Assembly: GCA_021802425.1 (NCBI GenBank)
Contig: JAJZXJ010000002.1
Coordinates: forward strand, 62,001-126,000
Reading direction: 5' to 3'
From: Acidulodesulfobacterium sp021802425
GTDB taxonomy: Bacteria > SZUA-79 > Acidulodesulfobacterales > Acidulodesulfobacteraceae
Length of the DNA: 64,000 bases
The notes beneath the pieces were generated by a model. It was not told the origin of the DNA and searched no databases. It worked only from the letters and a program-made list of their open reading frames with translations. Below are positions 24,475 to 33,580 of this stretch, one piece after another (position 1 is the first letter of the stretch; each line of letters opens with the position of its first letter). Made by a program: the position numbers and the translations under genes.

Positions 24475-26556
24475 ATGGCAGATAAAATACCTTTAGAAAA
24501 AACAAGAAATATAGGCATTATGGCACATATTGACGCCGGTAAAACCACAACTACCGAAAGGATTTTGTATTACACGGGGGTCAACTACAAAATTGGCGAG
24601 GTTCACGATGGAACGGCCACGATGGATTGGATGGAGCAGGAACAGGAAAGAGGAATAACAATCACATCTGCCGCTACCACATGTTTTTGGAAAAACAACA
24701 GGATAAATATAATAGATACCCCGGGGCATGTTGATTTTACGATAGAGGTAGAAAGATCCTTAAGGGTTTTGGATGGAGCAGTAGCCGTATTTGACGGTGT
24801 CGCAGGAGTCGAACCGCAATCCGAGACAGTTTGGAGGCAAGCCGATAAATATAAAGTGCCAAGAATATGTTTCGTGAATAAGATGGACAGAACAGGCGCA
24901 AATTTTTTTAGATGCGTGGATATGATCAGGAAAAGGCTTAATTCAACACCTGTTGTTATGCAAATTCCGCTGGGTCTTGAAGATAATTTTAAAGGTATTA
25001 TCGATGTTGCGACAATGAAAGCATTTGTTTATAAGAATGAAAGCCTCGGGGCAGAGTATGACGCAATAGATATCCCCCAGGACTATTTTGAAGAATCAAA
25101 AAAATATCATGACGAATTTATTGAAAAGGCGTGCGATTTTGATGATGCCCTGATGGAAAAATATTTAGCTGGCGAAGATATCGATATTAATTTAGCTAAA
25201 AAAGCGATAAGGAAAGCAACGCTCGAGTTTAAGCTTGTTCCCGTATTTTGCGGGTCGGCATTTAAAAATAAAGGCGTGCAGCCGTTGCTGGATGCCGTAA
25301 TCGACTACCTGCCTTCTCCCGTGGAAGTACCGCCTATTAAGGGTATAAATCCTAAAACAGAAAAAGAAGAAACGAGGCATGCCTCCGATGATGAGCCTTT
25401 TTCGGCGTTAGCCTTTAAAATTGCGTCGGATCCTTATACGGGCCAGCTGACATATATCAGGGTTTACTCAGGCGTCCTTTCTTCGGGGTCGTATGTTTAT
25501 AATTCCGTTAAGGATTCCAAAGAAAGAATCGGAAGGCTTTTAAGGATGCACGCAAATAAAAAAGAGGAAGTAAAAGAGGTTCATGCAGGGGATATTGCCG
25601 CTGCCGTCGGGTTAAGAAGCACTATTACGGGGGACACCCTTTGCGATGATTCCCATCCGATAGTTCTTGAATCGATGGAATTTCCCGATCCGGTTATATC
25701 CGTCGCTATCGAACCGAAGACTAAAGCGGATCAAGAAAAATTAGGACTGTCTCTGCAAAAATTAACGATAGAGGATCCGTCTTTTAAGGTTAAAACCGAT
25801 TTAGAAACAGGGCAGACTATAATTTCCGGTATGGGCGAGCTTCATCTTGAAATAATAGTCGATAGATTAACGAGAGAATTTAAGGTCGATGCAAATGTCG
25901 GCAAACCTCAGGTTGCGTACAAAGAAACAATAAATAAAAAAGTTCAATCGGAAGGCAAGTTTATTAGACAATCGGGCGGCAGAGGCCAATATGGCCATGT
26001 ATGGCTTGAGCTTGAGCCTCTCGGAAAAGGCGCGGGTTATGAATTTGTTAATAAAATAAAAGGCGGCGTTATTCCCACAGAATATATACCTGCTATCAAT
26101 AAAGGTATTGCAGAGGCTTTAACAAGCGGGGTTTTGGCCGGCTATCCGGTGGTCGATATTAAGGCTTCCGTATATGACGGGTCTTTTCATGAGGTTGACT
26201 CTTCAGAAATGGCATTTAAGATTGCTGCTTCAATGGCATTTAAGGACGGCGCTAAAAAGGCTTCCCCTGCGCTTCTTGAGCCGATAATGAAAGTTGAGGT
26301 TTTAGTTCCCGAAGAATTTATGGGCGATGTAATAGGGGATTTAAATTCAAGAAGAGGAAAGATTATTAATTTAGAATCAAGAGGAGGAATTCAGGTCATA
26401 AATGCAGAAGTTCCTTTAGCCGAAATGTTTGGTTATTCTACCGATTTAAGATCCAAAACACAGGGCAGGGCCAATTATACTATGGAATTTCTTAAATATG
26501 AACAGGTGCCAAAAGTTATATCCGATGAAATTATCGCTAAATCACAAGGTAAATAG
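24475..26556 (+). CDS. fusA: Elongation factor G
   Basis: The 693-residue translocation GTPase shows AHIDAGKTTTTERILYYTG (P-loop), ERGITITSAATT (switch I), DTPGHVDFT and NKMDRTGANF. Domain IV carries GGRGQYGHVWLELEPL and the tip region near 500-600. It is a canonical-length EF-G in the usual str position and the only fusA copy in the window. Confidence 0.99.
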   Translation: MADKIPLEKTRNIGIMAHIDAGKTTTTERILYYTGVNYKIGEVHDGTATMDWMEQEQERGITITSAATTCFWKNNRINIIDTPGHVDFTIEVERSLRVLDGAVAVFDGVAGVEPQSETVWRQADKYKVPRICFVNKMDRTGANFFRCVDMIRKRLNSTPVVMQIPLGLEDNFKGIIDVATMKAFVYKNESLGAEYDAIDIPQDYFEESKKYHDEFIEKACDFDDALMEKYLAGEDIDINLAKKAIRKATLEFKLVPVFCGSAFKNKGVQPLLDAVIDYLPSPVEVPPIKGINPKTEKEETRHASDDEPFSALAFKIASDPYTGQLTYIRVYSGVLSSGSYVYNSVKDSKERIGRLLRMHANKKEEVKEVHAGDIAAAVGLRSTITGDTLCDDSHPIVLESMEFPDPVISVAIEPKTKADQEKLGLSLQKLTIEDPSFKVKTDLETGQTIISGMGELHLEIIVDRLTREFKVDANVGKPQVAYKETINKKVQSEGKFIRQSGGRGQYGHVWLELEPLGKGAGYEFVNKIKGGVIPTEYIPAINKGIAEALTSGVLAGYPVVDIKASVYDGSFHEVDSSEMAFKIAASMAFKDGAKKASPALLEPIMKVEVLVPEEFMGDVIGDLNSRRGKIINLESRGGIQVINAEVPLAEMFGYSTDLRSKTQGRANYTMEFLKYEQVPKVISDEIIAKSQGK

Positions 26557-26565
26557 ATACAATCA

Positions 26566-27775
26566 GGAGGAATTAAATGTCCAAAGAGAAATTTGACAGA
26601 TCAAAGCCGCATGTCAATATAGGCACGATAGGTCATGTTGACCATGGCAAGACCACATTAACCGCCGCCATTACAAAGGTTCTTTCGAGAAAAGGCCAGG
26701 CTTCCTTTAAATCGTATGACCAGATTGATAATGCGCCCGAAGAAAAGGAAAGGGGTATTACGATTGCCACATCCCATGTCGAATATTCTACCGATAAAAG
26801 GCACTATGCCCATGTTGACTGTCCGGGACACGCCGACTATGTTAAGAATATGATTACCGGCGCCGCCCAGATGGACGGAGCCATACTTGTGGTTTCCGCA
26901 GCCGACGGCCCTATGCCCCAGACGAGGGAGCATATACTTTTAGCCCGTCAGGTCGGCGTTCCCTATATAGTCGTATTTTTAAATAAGGTCGATATGGTGG
27001 ACGACCCCGAACTTCTTGAGCTTGTCGAACTCGAAGTAAGAGAGCTTTTGACCTCCTATAACTTTCCGGGGGACTCTGTTCCCGTAGTAAAGGGTTCCGC
27101 CCTTAAGGCACTCGAGGCGGAGTCGGATAACGAATGGACACAGAAGATAGTTGATCTTATGAATGCCGTCGATGAATATATTCCGCTTCCGAAAAGAGAT
27201 ATAGATAAGCCGTTCCTTATGCCGGTCGAGGATGTATTTTCCATATCCGGAAGGGGAACCGTTGCAACGGGCAGGGTAGAAAGAGGCATAGTCAAGGTCG
27301 GAGATGAAATCGAACTTGTCGGAATACTTCCGACATCCAAAACAGTCGTAACAGGCGTAGAAATGTTCAGGAAGCTCTTGGACGAAGGACAGGCAGGCGA
27401 CAACATAGGCGTTCTTTTAAGGGGCAAGAAGCGCGAAGAGGTGGAAAGGGGCATGGTTTTGTCCAAACCCGGTTCCATAACTCCCCATAAGAGGTTTAAG
27501 GTAGAGGCATATGTTCTTACCAAGGAAGAAGGTGGCCGCCATACCCCGTTCTTTAACGGCTACCGTCCGCAGTTCTATTTCAGGACTACAGATGTTACCG
27601 GGGTTTGCACGCTGCCGGAAGGCGTCGAAATGGTAATGCCTGGAGACAATGTGTCTATGAGCGTCGAACTCATTACCCCGATAGCCGCCGAAAAGGAATT
27701 AAGGTTTGCCATAAGAGAGGGAGGGCACACTGTAGGCGCCGGGGTTATAACCGAGGTTATAGAGTAATTTAAACA
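26566..27775 (+). repeat. Tuf duplication tract, copy 2
   Basis: The partner of 10129-11338. The flanking base before the ribosome-binding site differs (A here, G in copy 1), and divergence after TTTAAACA is immediate. Confidence 0.9.
26577..27767 (+). CDS. tuf: Elongation factor Tu, copy 2
   Basis: This is the tufA-type copy at the end of the str operon, 20 bp after fusA. All 396 residues are identical to the copy at 10140, including GHVDHGKT, DCPGHADY and NKVD. The ribosome-binding site (GGAGG) belongs to the shared tract, but the upstream region does not. Expression from this position follows fusA, whereas copy 1 follows the tRNAs. Confidence 0.99.
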   Translation: MSKEKFDRSKPHVNIGTIGHVDHGKTTLTAAITKVLSRKGQASFKSYDQIDNAPEEKERGITIATSHVEYSTDKRHYAHVDCPGHADYVKNMITGAAQMDGAILVVSAADGPMPQTREHILLARQVGVPYIVVFLNKVDMVDDPELLELVELEVRELLTSYNFPGDSVPVVKGSALKALEAESDNEWTQKIVDLMNAVDEYIPLPKRDIDKPFLMPVEDVFSISGRGTVATGRVERGIVKVGDEIELVGILPTSKTVVTGVEMFRKLLDEGQAGDNIGVLLRGKKREEVERGMVLSKPGSITPHKRFKVEAYVLTKEEGGRHTPFFNGYRPQFYFRTTDVTGVCTLPEGVEMVMPGDNVSMSVELITPIAAEKELRFAIREGGHTVGAGVITEVIE

Positions 27776-27806
27776 GAAAAAAGGGTAATATAAAATAAAG
27801 GATATT

Positions 27807-28118
27807 ATGGATATTCAAAAAATAAGAATCAGACTCAAAGCGTATGACCATAGATTGTTAGATCAATCGGTTATAGAAATTGTCGAAACGGCAAAACGCA
27901 CCGGTTCCAAAGTCAGCGGTCCGATACCTCTGCCTACTAAAATTAATAAATATTGCGTTTTAAGGTCTCCCCATGTAGATAAAAAATCGAGAGAGGAGTT
28001 CGAGATGAGAACGCATAAAAGAATTATCGACTTATTAGAGCCAAATCAAGCTACTATCGATGCCTTAATGAAGCTGGATCTTTCGGCAGGTATCGATGTG
28101 GATATTAAGCAGATTTAA
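27807..28118 (+). CDS. rpsJ: 30S ribosomal protein S10 (NusE)
   Basis: A 103-residue protein with KIRIRLKAYDHRLLDQSV at the start and SGPIPLPTKINKYCVLRSPHVDKKSREEFEMRTHKR in the middle. Besides its 30S role it acts with NusB in antitermination and can bind NusG. It opens the S10 operon. Only 39 bp separate it from tuf, with no obvious promoter, so read-through from the str operon is likely. Confidence 0.99.
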   Translation: MDIQKIRIRLKAYDHRLLDQSVIEIVETAKRTGSKVSGPIPLPTKINKYCVLRSPHVDKKSREEFEMRTHKRIIDLLEPNQATIDALMKLDLSAGIDVDIKQI

Positions 28119-28139
28119 TTTCATGTTGGAGCCTTATAT

Positions 28140-28787
28140 ATGATAAAAGCACTGATTGGAAAAAAGATTGGAATGACGCAGCTGTTTAACGAAGAGGGAA
28201 TGATTGTTTCAGTTACCGTCATTAAAGCGGGACCCTGTACGGTCGTGGCAAAAAAAAATAAACAAACCGACGGATATAATGCCATACAATTAGGATTTGA
28301 AGAAGTAAAATCTTATAGGGTGAAAAAGCCTGTTCTCGGCAAATTTACAAAAAATAATATGTCCCCGTTAAAAGTACTGAAGGAATTTAGAGATTCGGAT
28401 GCAGATGCCTTAAACATAGGCGATACGATAGATGTCTCGGTTTTTAACGAGGCAAAGTCGGTGTCCATTAGCGGGATTACCAAAGGAAAGGGATATCAGG
28501 GGGTTGTAAAAAGATGGGGCTTTTCGGGCGGCAGGGATACGCACGGCTCAATGTTTCATAGAGCGCCCGGTTCTATAGGCCAGTCGTCGTTTCCTTCGAA
28601 AGTATTTAAAGGATTAAAAATGCCCGGACATATGGGGAATGATAAATGTACCGTATTAAATTTGAAAGTTATAAGAATCGATGCCGCCGAGAATCTTTTG
28701 TATGTCAAGGGTTCCGTTCCAGGTGCAGGCAATGGCATTTTATATATATATGCGGCAGATGAGTCGGGAAGAAAACTGAATAAGTAA
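28140..28787 (+). CDS. rplC: 50S ribosomal protein L3
   Basis: The 215-residue protein starts MIKALIGKKIGMTQLF. It carries GKGYQGVVKRWGFSGGRDTHGSM, the loop that reaches the peptidyl-transferase centre, and a KMPGHMGNDKCTVLNLKV segment. Length and motifs are standard. It binds the 3-prime end of 23S rRNA early in assembly. Confidence 0.99.
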   Translation: MIKALIGKKIGMTQLFNEEGMIVSVTVIKAGPCTVVAKKNKQTDGYNAIQLGFEEVKSYRVKKPVLGKFTKNNMSPLKVLKEFRDSDADALNIGDTIDVSVFNEAKSVSISGITKGKGYQGVVKRWGFSGGRDTHGSMFHRAPGSIGQSSFPSKVFKGLKMPGHMGNDKCTVLNLKVIRIDAAENLLYVKGSVPGAGNGILYIYAADESGRKLNK

Positions 28788-28819
28788 TTCTTTAATTAAT
28801 AAATTAAGAAGGATTTATA

Positions 28820-29455
28820 ATGTCTGAGAAAGTAAATGTCGTAAACAAAAATAATGAAAAGGTCGGGGATATCGAGTTGAATGAAATTGTTTATTCATAT
28901 CCCGTAAAAGAGGCGTTAATAAAAGAATATGTTTTATTAACTCTGGCAAATAAAAGGCTGGGCTTGGCTTCCACCAAAAACAGAAAAATTGTTTCGGGGG
29001 GCGGGATTAAGCCATGGAAGCAAAAGGGAACGGGAAGGGCAAGGGCAGGTTCGATAAGGTCTCCTTTATGGAAGGGCGGCGGAACCATTTTTGGTCCCAA
29101 AAATGAGAAAAATTATAAAAAGGATATGCCGAAAAAGGCGAGGAAAGCCGCGGTGAAGTCCGCGTTGTCATATCTTTTTAAAGAGGGACGGCTAACTTTT
29201 ATCGAGGATTTTGATATTCCTGAAATTAAAACTAAAGAAATGGTAAAATTTTTTAGTAAATTCGGCATCGAAAAGGGGTTAGTTATATTGCCATCCACTA
29301 ATATTAACGATAAAATTGTTAAATCAACAAGAAATCTTGCTGATTTTAAAGCAACTAATGTAAATGAAATTAATATTATCGATTTACTTAAGTATAAGAA
29401 GATATTAATTAGCGTAAAAGCCAATGAAGAATTAGAGAGGAATCTTGCGATATGA
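28820..29455 (+). CDS. rplD: 50S ribosomal protein L4
   Basis: The 211-residue protein has the tunnel-lining extension KPWKQKGTGRARAGSIRSPLWKGG at about residues 70-95. In E. coli L4 represses the S10 operon, but no matching leader structure is evident here because rpsJ follows tuf closely. The stop overlaps the rplW start by 4 bp. Confidence 0.99.
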   Translation: MSEKVNVVNKNNEKVGDIELNEIVYSYPVKEALIKEYVLLTLANKRLGLASTKNRKIVSGGGIKPWKQKGTGRARAGSIRSPLWKGGGTIFGPKNEKNYKKDMPKKARKAAVKSALSYLFKEGRLTFIEDFDIPEIKTKEMVKFFSKFGIEKGLVILPSTNINDKIVKSTRNLADFKATNVNEINIIDLLKYKKILISVKANEELERNLAI

Positions 29456-29739
29456 AAGAATTATATGCCGTTATTGAAAAGGCGCTGCTCTCCGAAAAAA
29501 GTCTGGGGATAAGAGAAACAAATAATACCTATGTTTTTAATGTTAATAAAAAGGCAAATAAAAAAGATATTAAAGATATGGTGGAAAAATATTTTAATGT
29601 GAAAGTAGAAAATGTTCATACCCTGATTAACAGGGGTAAATATAGGCGGGTTGGAAAATATACCGGTAAATTATCAAATTTTAAAAAGGCTTATGTTAAA
29701 CTTAAAGACGGCCAAAGAATTTCTGCATTAGAGGCTTAA
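29452..29739 (+). CDS. rplW: 50S ribosomal protein L23
   Basis: The 95-residue protein begins MKELYAVIEKALLSEKS and contains NTYVFNVNKKANKKDIKDMVEKYFNV, the standard L23 fold. It forms the docking site for trigger factor and SRP at the exit tunnel. It is translationally coupled to rplD. Confidence 0.99.
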   Translation: MKELYAVIEKALLSEKSLGIRETNNTYVFNVNKKANKKDIKDMVEKYFNVKVENVHTLINRGKYRRVGKYTGKLSNFKKAYVKLKDGQRISALEA

Positions 29740-29755
29740 TCGGGAGACAATAGGA

Positions 29756-30583
29756 ATGCAATTAAAAAAATATAAACCTACATCCAGCGGAAGAAGATTT
29801 CAAACTGTTTCAGATTTTTCTGAAATTACGCGGGATTATCCAGAAAAGAAACTGTTATCCAAATATAAGAAAAATTCAGGAAGAAACAATAATGGAAGGA
29901 TAACAACCCGCCACCAGGGCGGCGGACATAAAAAGAGATACAGGATTATCGATTTTAAAAGGGATAAGAGAGATATTCCGGCGCGTGTCGCGGAAATAGA
30001 GTACGATCCTAATAGGTCTGCAAGGATTGCCCTTTTAAATTATATCGATGGTGAAAAAAGGTATATATTATGTCCCGACGGATTAAAAAAAGGGGATAGC
30101 GTTATATCATCGGAAAAGGCGGATATACAACCGGGAAACTGTCTTCCTTTGCACAATATTCCTGTCGGTACGATGATTCATAATGTTGAATTAAAGCCTA
30201 ATTCAGGAGGGAAACTTGTCAGAAGCGCAGGCGCTTATGCCGAGCTTCTGGGAAAAGACGGCGGATATGCTCAAATTAAAATGCCGTCAGGCGAGTTCAG
30301 GCGGGTTCTCGAGGGATGTTGCGCCACAATAGGCCAAATCGGAAATATAGACCATGAGAATATCAGTATCGGAAAAGCAGGCAGGTCAAGATGGTTAGGA
30401 ATTAGGCCGTCTGTTAGAGGCGTTGCCATGAATCCGATCGATCATCCGCACGGCGGAGGAGAGGGAAAGACTTCCGGCGGGCGTCATCCGGTTACCCCGT
30501 GGGGTGTTCCTACTAAAGGTTTTAAAACAAGAAAAAACAAGAGAACATCAAAATACATAATATCGAGAAGAAAAGTTAAATAA
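29756..30583 (+). CDS. rplB: 50S ribosomal protein L2
   Basis: The 275-residue protein has the RNA-binding GRNNNGRITTRHQGGGHKKRYRIIDF segment near residue 45. The C-terminal AMNPIDHPHGGGEGKTSGG contains the conserved histidine implicated in peptidyl-transferase function. It is one of the most conserved large-subunit proteins and is intact here. Confidence 0.99.
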   Translation: MQLKKYKPTSSGRRFQTVSDFSEITRDYPEKKLLSKYKKNSGRNNNGRITTRHQGGGHKKRYRIIDFKRDKRDIPARVAEIEYDPNRSARIALLNYIDGEKRYILCPDGLKKGDSVISSEKADIQPGNCLPLHNIPVGTMIHNVELKPNSGGKLVRSAGAYAELLGKDGGYAQIKMPSGEFRRVLEGCCATIGQIGNIDHENISIGKAGRSRWLGIRPSVRGVAMNPIDHPHGGGEGKTSGGRHPVTPWGVPTKGFKTRKNKRTSKYIISRRKVK

Positions 30584-30607
30584 AATTTATTAAAGGAGAG
30601 TTTGATT

Positions 30608-30910
30608 TTGGCCAGATCGATTAAAAAGGGACCTTTCGCCGATGAATCGCTTATAGAAAAGGTGGAAAAGGCATTCGAGACTAACGATAAAAAAATTATA
30701 AAAACCTGGTCTAGAAGATCTACTATTTTGCCATCTATGGTTGGATTTACATTTGCCGTTCATAACGGTAAAAAATTTATTCCCGTATTTGTCAGCGAAA
30801 ATATGGTTGGGCATAAGCTTGGCGAATTTTCGCCGACCAGAACTTTTACCATGCATTCAGGGGATAGAAAAGCCAAGGTTAAATCCAGCGGTCGTCCTGC
30901 TGCAAAATAA
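30608..30910 (+). CDS. rpsS: 30S ribosomal protein S19
   Basis: A 100-residue protein reads ARSIKKGPFADESLIEKVEK after the start. The start is the TTG at 30608, which fits the family N-terminus and lies 8 bases from AAAGGAGAG. Another in-frame TTG at 30602 sits too close to that site. The segment HKLGEFSPTRTF is the S19 signature. It complexes with S13 in the head. Confidence 0.97.
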   Translation: MARSIKKGPFADESLIEKVEKAFETNDKKIIKTWSRRSTILPSMVGFTFAVHNGKKFIPVFVSENMVGHKLGEFSPTRTFTMHSGDRKAKVKSSGRPAAK

Positions 30911-30927
30911 ATATAAAGGGGTTAAAG

Positions 30928-31260
30928 ATGGAGTTTAAAGCTGAAGCAAAATACATTAAGGTTTCTCCTCAGAAGGCCAGACTTGTGGTTGACCTGATAC
31001 GAGGGAAGAAGGTCTATGACGCTCTTAATATACTTAAGTTTACAAAAAAAAAATCGTCGCTTACCGTATATAAGCTCTTAAAATCAGCGTTAGCAAATGC
31101 TTCAAGTACAGGAAGGGTTGATATAGATAACCTGATTATTTCTAAAATTAGCGTCGATATGTCGTTTTCTCTTAAAAGGTTAATGCCGAAAGCTATGGGA
31201 AGAGGCGCTACAATTAAGAAGCGTATGAGTAACATTAAAATAGTTCTTGCGGAAATTTAA
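30928..31260 (+). CDS. rplV: 50S ribosomal protein L22
   Basis: The 110-residue protein starts MEFKAEAKYIKVSPQKARLV. It contains the tunnel beta-hairpin region ending RLMPKAMGRGATIKKRMSNIKIVL. The length is ordinary, without the long C-terminal extension seen in some lineages. Confidence 0.99.
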   Translation: MEFKAEAKYIKVSPQKARLVVDLIRGKKVYDALNILKFTKKKSSLTVYKLLKSALANASSTGRVDIDNLIISKISVDMSFSLKRLMPKAMGRGATIKKRMSNIKIVLAEI

Positions 31261-31275
31261 AATCGGAGGTTAATT

Positions 31276-31911
31276 TTGGGGCAGAAAGTAAATCCAACTG
31301 GATTAAGAATAGGAATCAATCAATCCTGGAATTCGATATGGTATAGTGATCGCAATTACTCTACTTTTTTGCATGAGGATTTAAAAATCAGGGATTTCTT
31401 AAAGAAAAAACTTTACTCGGCGGGAGTATCTAAAATTAATATCAGCAGAAAGGCCGAAAAATTAATTATCGATATATATACTGCCAGACCGGGAATGATA
31501 TACGGGAAAAAGGGTTCCTCCGAATTTGAAAATTTAAAAACAGAGCTTGCAAGGCTTATTAAAATTAAAAATAAAGACATCAATATAAACATAATAGAGG
31601 TAAAGAAGCCTGAAATTGATGCTACTCTGGTAGCGGAAGGCATTGCTTCCCAGTTGGAAAAAAGAATAGCATTCAAGAGGGCGATGAAAAAAAGCGTTTC
31701 AATGGCGTTGAAAAGCGGCGCGAAGGGCATTAAAATTACCTGCGGCGGCAGGCTTGCCGGGGCTGAAATTGCCAGAGCCGAATGGTATCGCGAAGGCAGA
31801 GTTCCGCTGCATACCCTCAGGGCGGATATCAACTATGGTACGGCGGAAGCCAATACGACATACGGAAAAATCGGCATTAAAGTGTGGATATATAAAGGAG
31901 ATGTTCTTTAA
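31276..31911 (+). CDS. rpsC: 30S ribosomal protein S3
   Basis: The 211-residue protein starts at TTG (GQKVNPTGLRIGINQSWNS) with a CGGAGG site. A type II KH domain contains RPGMIYGKKGSSEFENLK. The C-terminal domain has GRLAGAEIARAEWYREGRVPLHTLRADI. It forms part of the mRNA entry tunnel. Confidence 0.98.
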   Translation: MGQKVNPTGLRIGINQSWNSIWYSDRNYSTFLHEDLKIRDFLKKKLYSAGVSKINISRKAEKLIIDIYTARPGMIYGKKGSSEFENLKTELARLIKIKNKDININIIEVKKPEIDATLVAEGIASQLEKRIAFKRAMKKSVSMALKSGAKGIKITCGGRLAGAEIARAEWYREGRVPLHTLRADINYGTAEANTTYGKIGIKVWIYKGDVL

Positions 31912-31957
31912 TTTTATAATTAATAGAAATAATAGAAAAAGCCAAAGGTGAATAAAT

Positions 31958-32371
31958 ATGTTAATGCCAGCTAAGACTAAATATAAAAAGCAGATGAAGG
32001 GAAGGATGAAAGGAAAAGCCTCGAGAGGCAATACTCTTGCCTTCGGTGATTTCGGACTCAAGGTTATAGAATGCGGATATATAACTTCAAAACAAATTGA
32101 AGCTGCGAGAATTGCGATGACAAGGTTTGTTAAAAGAGGCGGTAAAATTTGGATAAGAATATTTCCCGATAAACCGATTACCAAAAAACCCGCCGAGACC
32201 AGAATGGGAAAAGGAAAAGGCAGCGTTGAGGAATGGGTGTGCGTTGCCAGGCCGGGATTAGTTTTGTATGAAATGGAAGGAATATCTAAAGAGATTGCCC
32301 AGGAGGCTCTAAGGCTGGCATCTCATAAATTACCGCTTAAGACGATATTTATAGAAAGGGGAGAGTTTTAA
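31958..32371 (+). CDS. rplP: 50S ribosomal protein L16
   Basis: A 137-residue protein with LMPAKTKYKKQMKGRMKGKA at the N-terminus. ARIAMTRFVKRGGKIWIRIFPDKPITKKPAETRMGKGKG forms the region near the A-site tRNA. The ATG at 31958 fits L16 N-termini better than the one two codons later. Confidence 0.98.
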   Translation: MLMPAKTKYKKQMKGRMKGKASRGNTLAFGDFGLKVIECGYITSKQIEAARIAMTRFVKRGGKIWIRIFPDKPITKKPAETRMGKGKGSVEEWVCVARPGLVLYEMEGISKEIAQEALRLASHKLPLKTIFIERGEF

Positions 32372-32374
32372 TAT

Positions 32375-32572
32375 ATGAAATATAATGAACTTAAAGCGAT
32401 GAATGATGATGAACTTTTAGTTAAAGAAACCGATTTTAGAAAGGAAATTTTTAACTTGACTATCCAAAAATCTGTAGGCTCTTTAGAAAATCCCAAAAGG
32501 ATTAAAACGGTTAAAAAAGATATTGCCCGTATAAAAACGATTTTAAATGAAAGAGGCGGGAGGCAATTATGA
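32375..32572 (+). CDS. rpmC: 50S ribosomal protein L29
   Basis: A 65-residue two-helix protein reads KYNELKAMNDDELLVKETDFRKEIFNL and ends RIKTILNERGGRQL. It sits beside L23 at the tunnel exit. Its last codons overlap the rpsQ start by 4 bp. Confidence 0.98.
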   Translation: MKYNELKAMNDDELLVKETDFRKEIFNLTIQKSVGSLENPKRIKTVKKDIARIKTILNERGGRQL

Positions 32573-32814
32573 AAAAAACCTATATAGGCATTGTGACTTC
32601 CGACAAAATGGATAAAACGATTGTTGCCGTAGTTTCTAATATCGTGAAACATCCTTTATACAAGAAATATGTAAAAAAGAACAAGAAATTTAAGGTTCAT
32701 GATGAAAAAAATACTGCAAAAATCGGGGATAAAGTTTTATTTATTGAAACGCGCCCGTTATCCAAAGAGAAAAGGTGGAATTTAAAAAAGATTCTTGAAA
32801 AACAGGCAAATTAA
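32569..32814 (+). CDS. rpsQ: 30S ribosomal protein S17
   Basis: The 81-residue OB-fold protein has KKTYIGIVTSDKMDKTIVAVV, HPLYKKYVKKNKKFKVHDE and IETRPLSKEKRW, the three family blocks. An AGAGGCGGGAGG region inside rpmC serves as its ribosome-binding site. Confidence 0.98.
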   Translation: MKKTYIGIVTSDKMDKTIVAVVSNIVKHPLYKKYVKKNKKFKVHDEKNTAKIGDKVLFIETRPLSKEKRWNLKKILEKQAN

Positions 32815-32822
32815 GATATATT

Positions 32823-32850
32823 AAAACCCCTGCCTTTAGGCATGGGGATA
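32823..32850 (+). repeat. REP/IS200-IS605-end-like hairpin between rpsQ and rplN
   Basis: CCCCTGCC-TTTA-GGCATGGGG (32827-32847) forms an 8-bp stem with a four-base loop and one bulged T. It is flanked by AAAA before and ATA after. A related sequence lies at 48685-48711. Bulged hairpins with this layout are recognised by Y1-type transposases (TnpA, RAYT). No such gene is in the window. Confidence 0.6.
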
Positions 32851-32878
32851 TATATAAATTAAACGAGGGGCTGTAATA

Positions 32879-33247
32879 ATGATTCAAATGCAAACAATAT
32901 TAGGATCTGCCGACAACTCGGGGGCGAAGAAACTCATGTGCATTAAAGTCCTCGGCGGATCAAAGCGTAAATATGCCGAAATTGGAGACATAATAGTTGT
33001 TTCCATAAAAGAAGCAATTCCTAATTCAAAGGTTAAAAAAGGCGATGTTTCTAAAGCGGTAATTGTAAGAACCGTAAAAGAAATAAAACGCCCTGACGGA
33101 AGTTACATAAGATTCGATAACAATTCGGCAGTTTTGATAAACACGCAGAATGAACCCGTAGGAACGCGTATTTTTGGACCCGTTGCAAGGGAACTGAGAG
33201 CAAAAAAATTTATGAGAATTATCTCATTAGCGCCAGAGGTTTTATAA
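32879..33247 (+). CDS. rplN: 50S ribosomal protein L14
   Basis: The 122-residue protein begins MIQMQTILGSADNSGAKKLMCIKVLGG and has GDIIVVSIKEAIPN and RIFGPVARELR, the conserved blocks. It is separated from rpsQ by a 64-bp gap holding a mobile-type hairpin, whereas neighbouring genes are nearly touching. Confidence 0.99.
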   Translation: MIQMQTILGSADNSGAKKLMCIKVLGGSKRKYAEIGDIIVVSIKEAIPNSKVKKGDVSKAVIVRTVKEIKRPDGSYIRFDNNSAVLINTQNEPVGTRIFGPVARELRAKKFMRIISLAPEVL

Positions 33248-33248
33248 T

Positions 33249-33563
33249 ATGACTATAAGATTAAAAAAGAACGACAGCGTTATGGTTTTAGCGGGAAAAG
33301 AAAAGGGTAAGGTCGGTAAAATCATTCGTATCGACAAGGATGATAACAGGGTTTATATCGAAAAGATTAATATGATTAAAAGGCATATAAAACCGAGAAG
33401 CGCCCAGGAACCCGGCGGCATTATAGACAAAGAAGCCGGATTAGATATTTCAAATATCGGGCTTTATTGTTCAAAATGCAAAAAACCCGTCAGGTTTTCT
33501 GTAAAAGTTAATGAAAATAATAAGAAGATTAGAATTTGTAAAAAGTGCGGTTCTGAAGTTTAA
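33249..33563 (+). CDS. rplX: 50S ribosomal protein L24 with C-terminal zinc ribbon
   Basis: The 104-residue protein has the KOW motif DSVMVLAGKEKGKVGKIIRID at the N-terminus. The C-terminal part carries CSKC and CKKC pairs (near residues 77-80 and 98-101) in a zinc-ribbon arrangement, known in a subset of bacterial L24. The start follows the rplN stop after a single base. Confidence 0.98.
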   Translation: MTIRLKKNDSVMVLAGKEKGKVGKIIRIDKDDNRVYIEKINMIKRHIKPRSAQEPGGIIDKEAGLDISNIGLYCSKCKKPVRFSVKVNENNKKIRICKKCGSEV

Positions 33564-33580
33564 TTCTGGAGGATTTTAAA

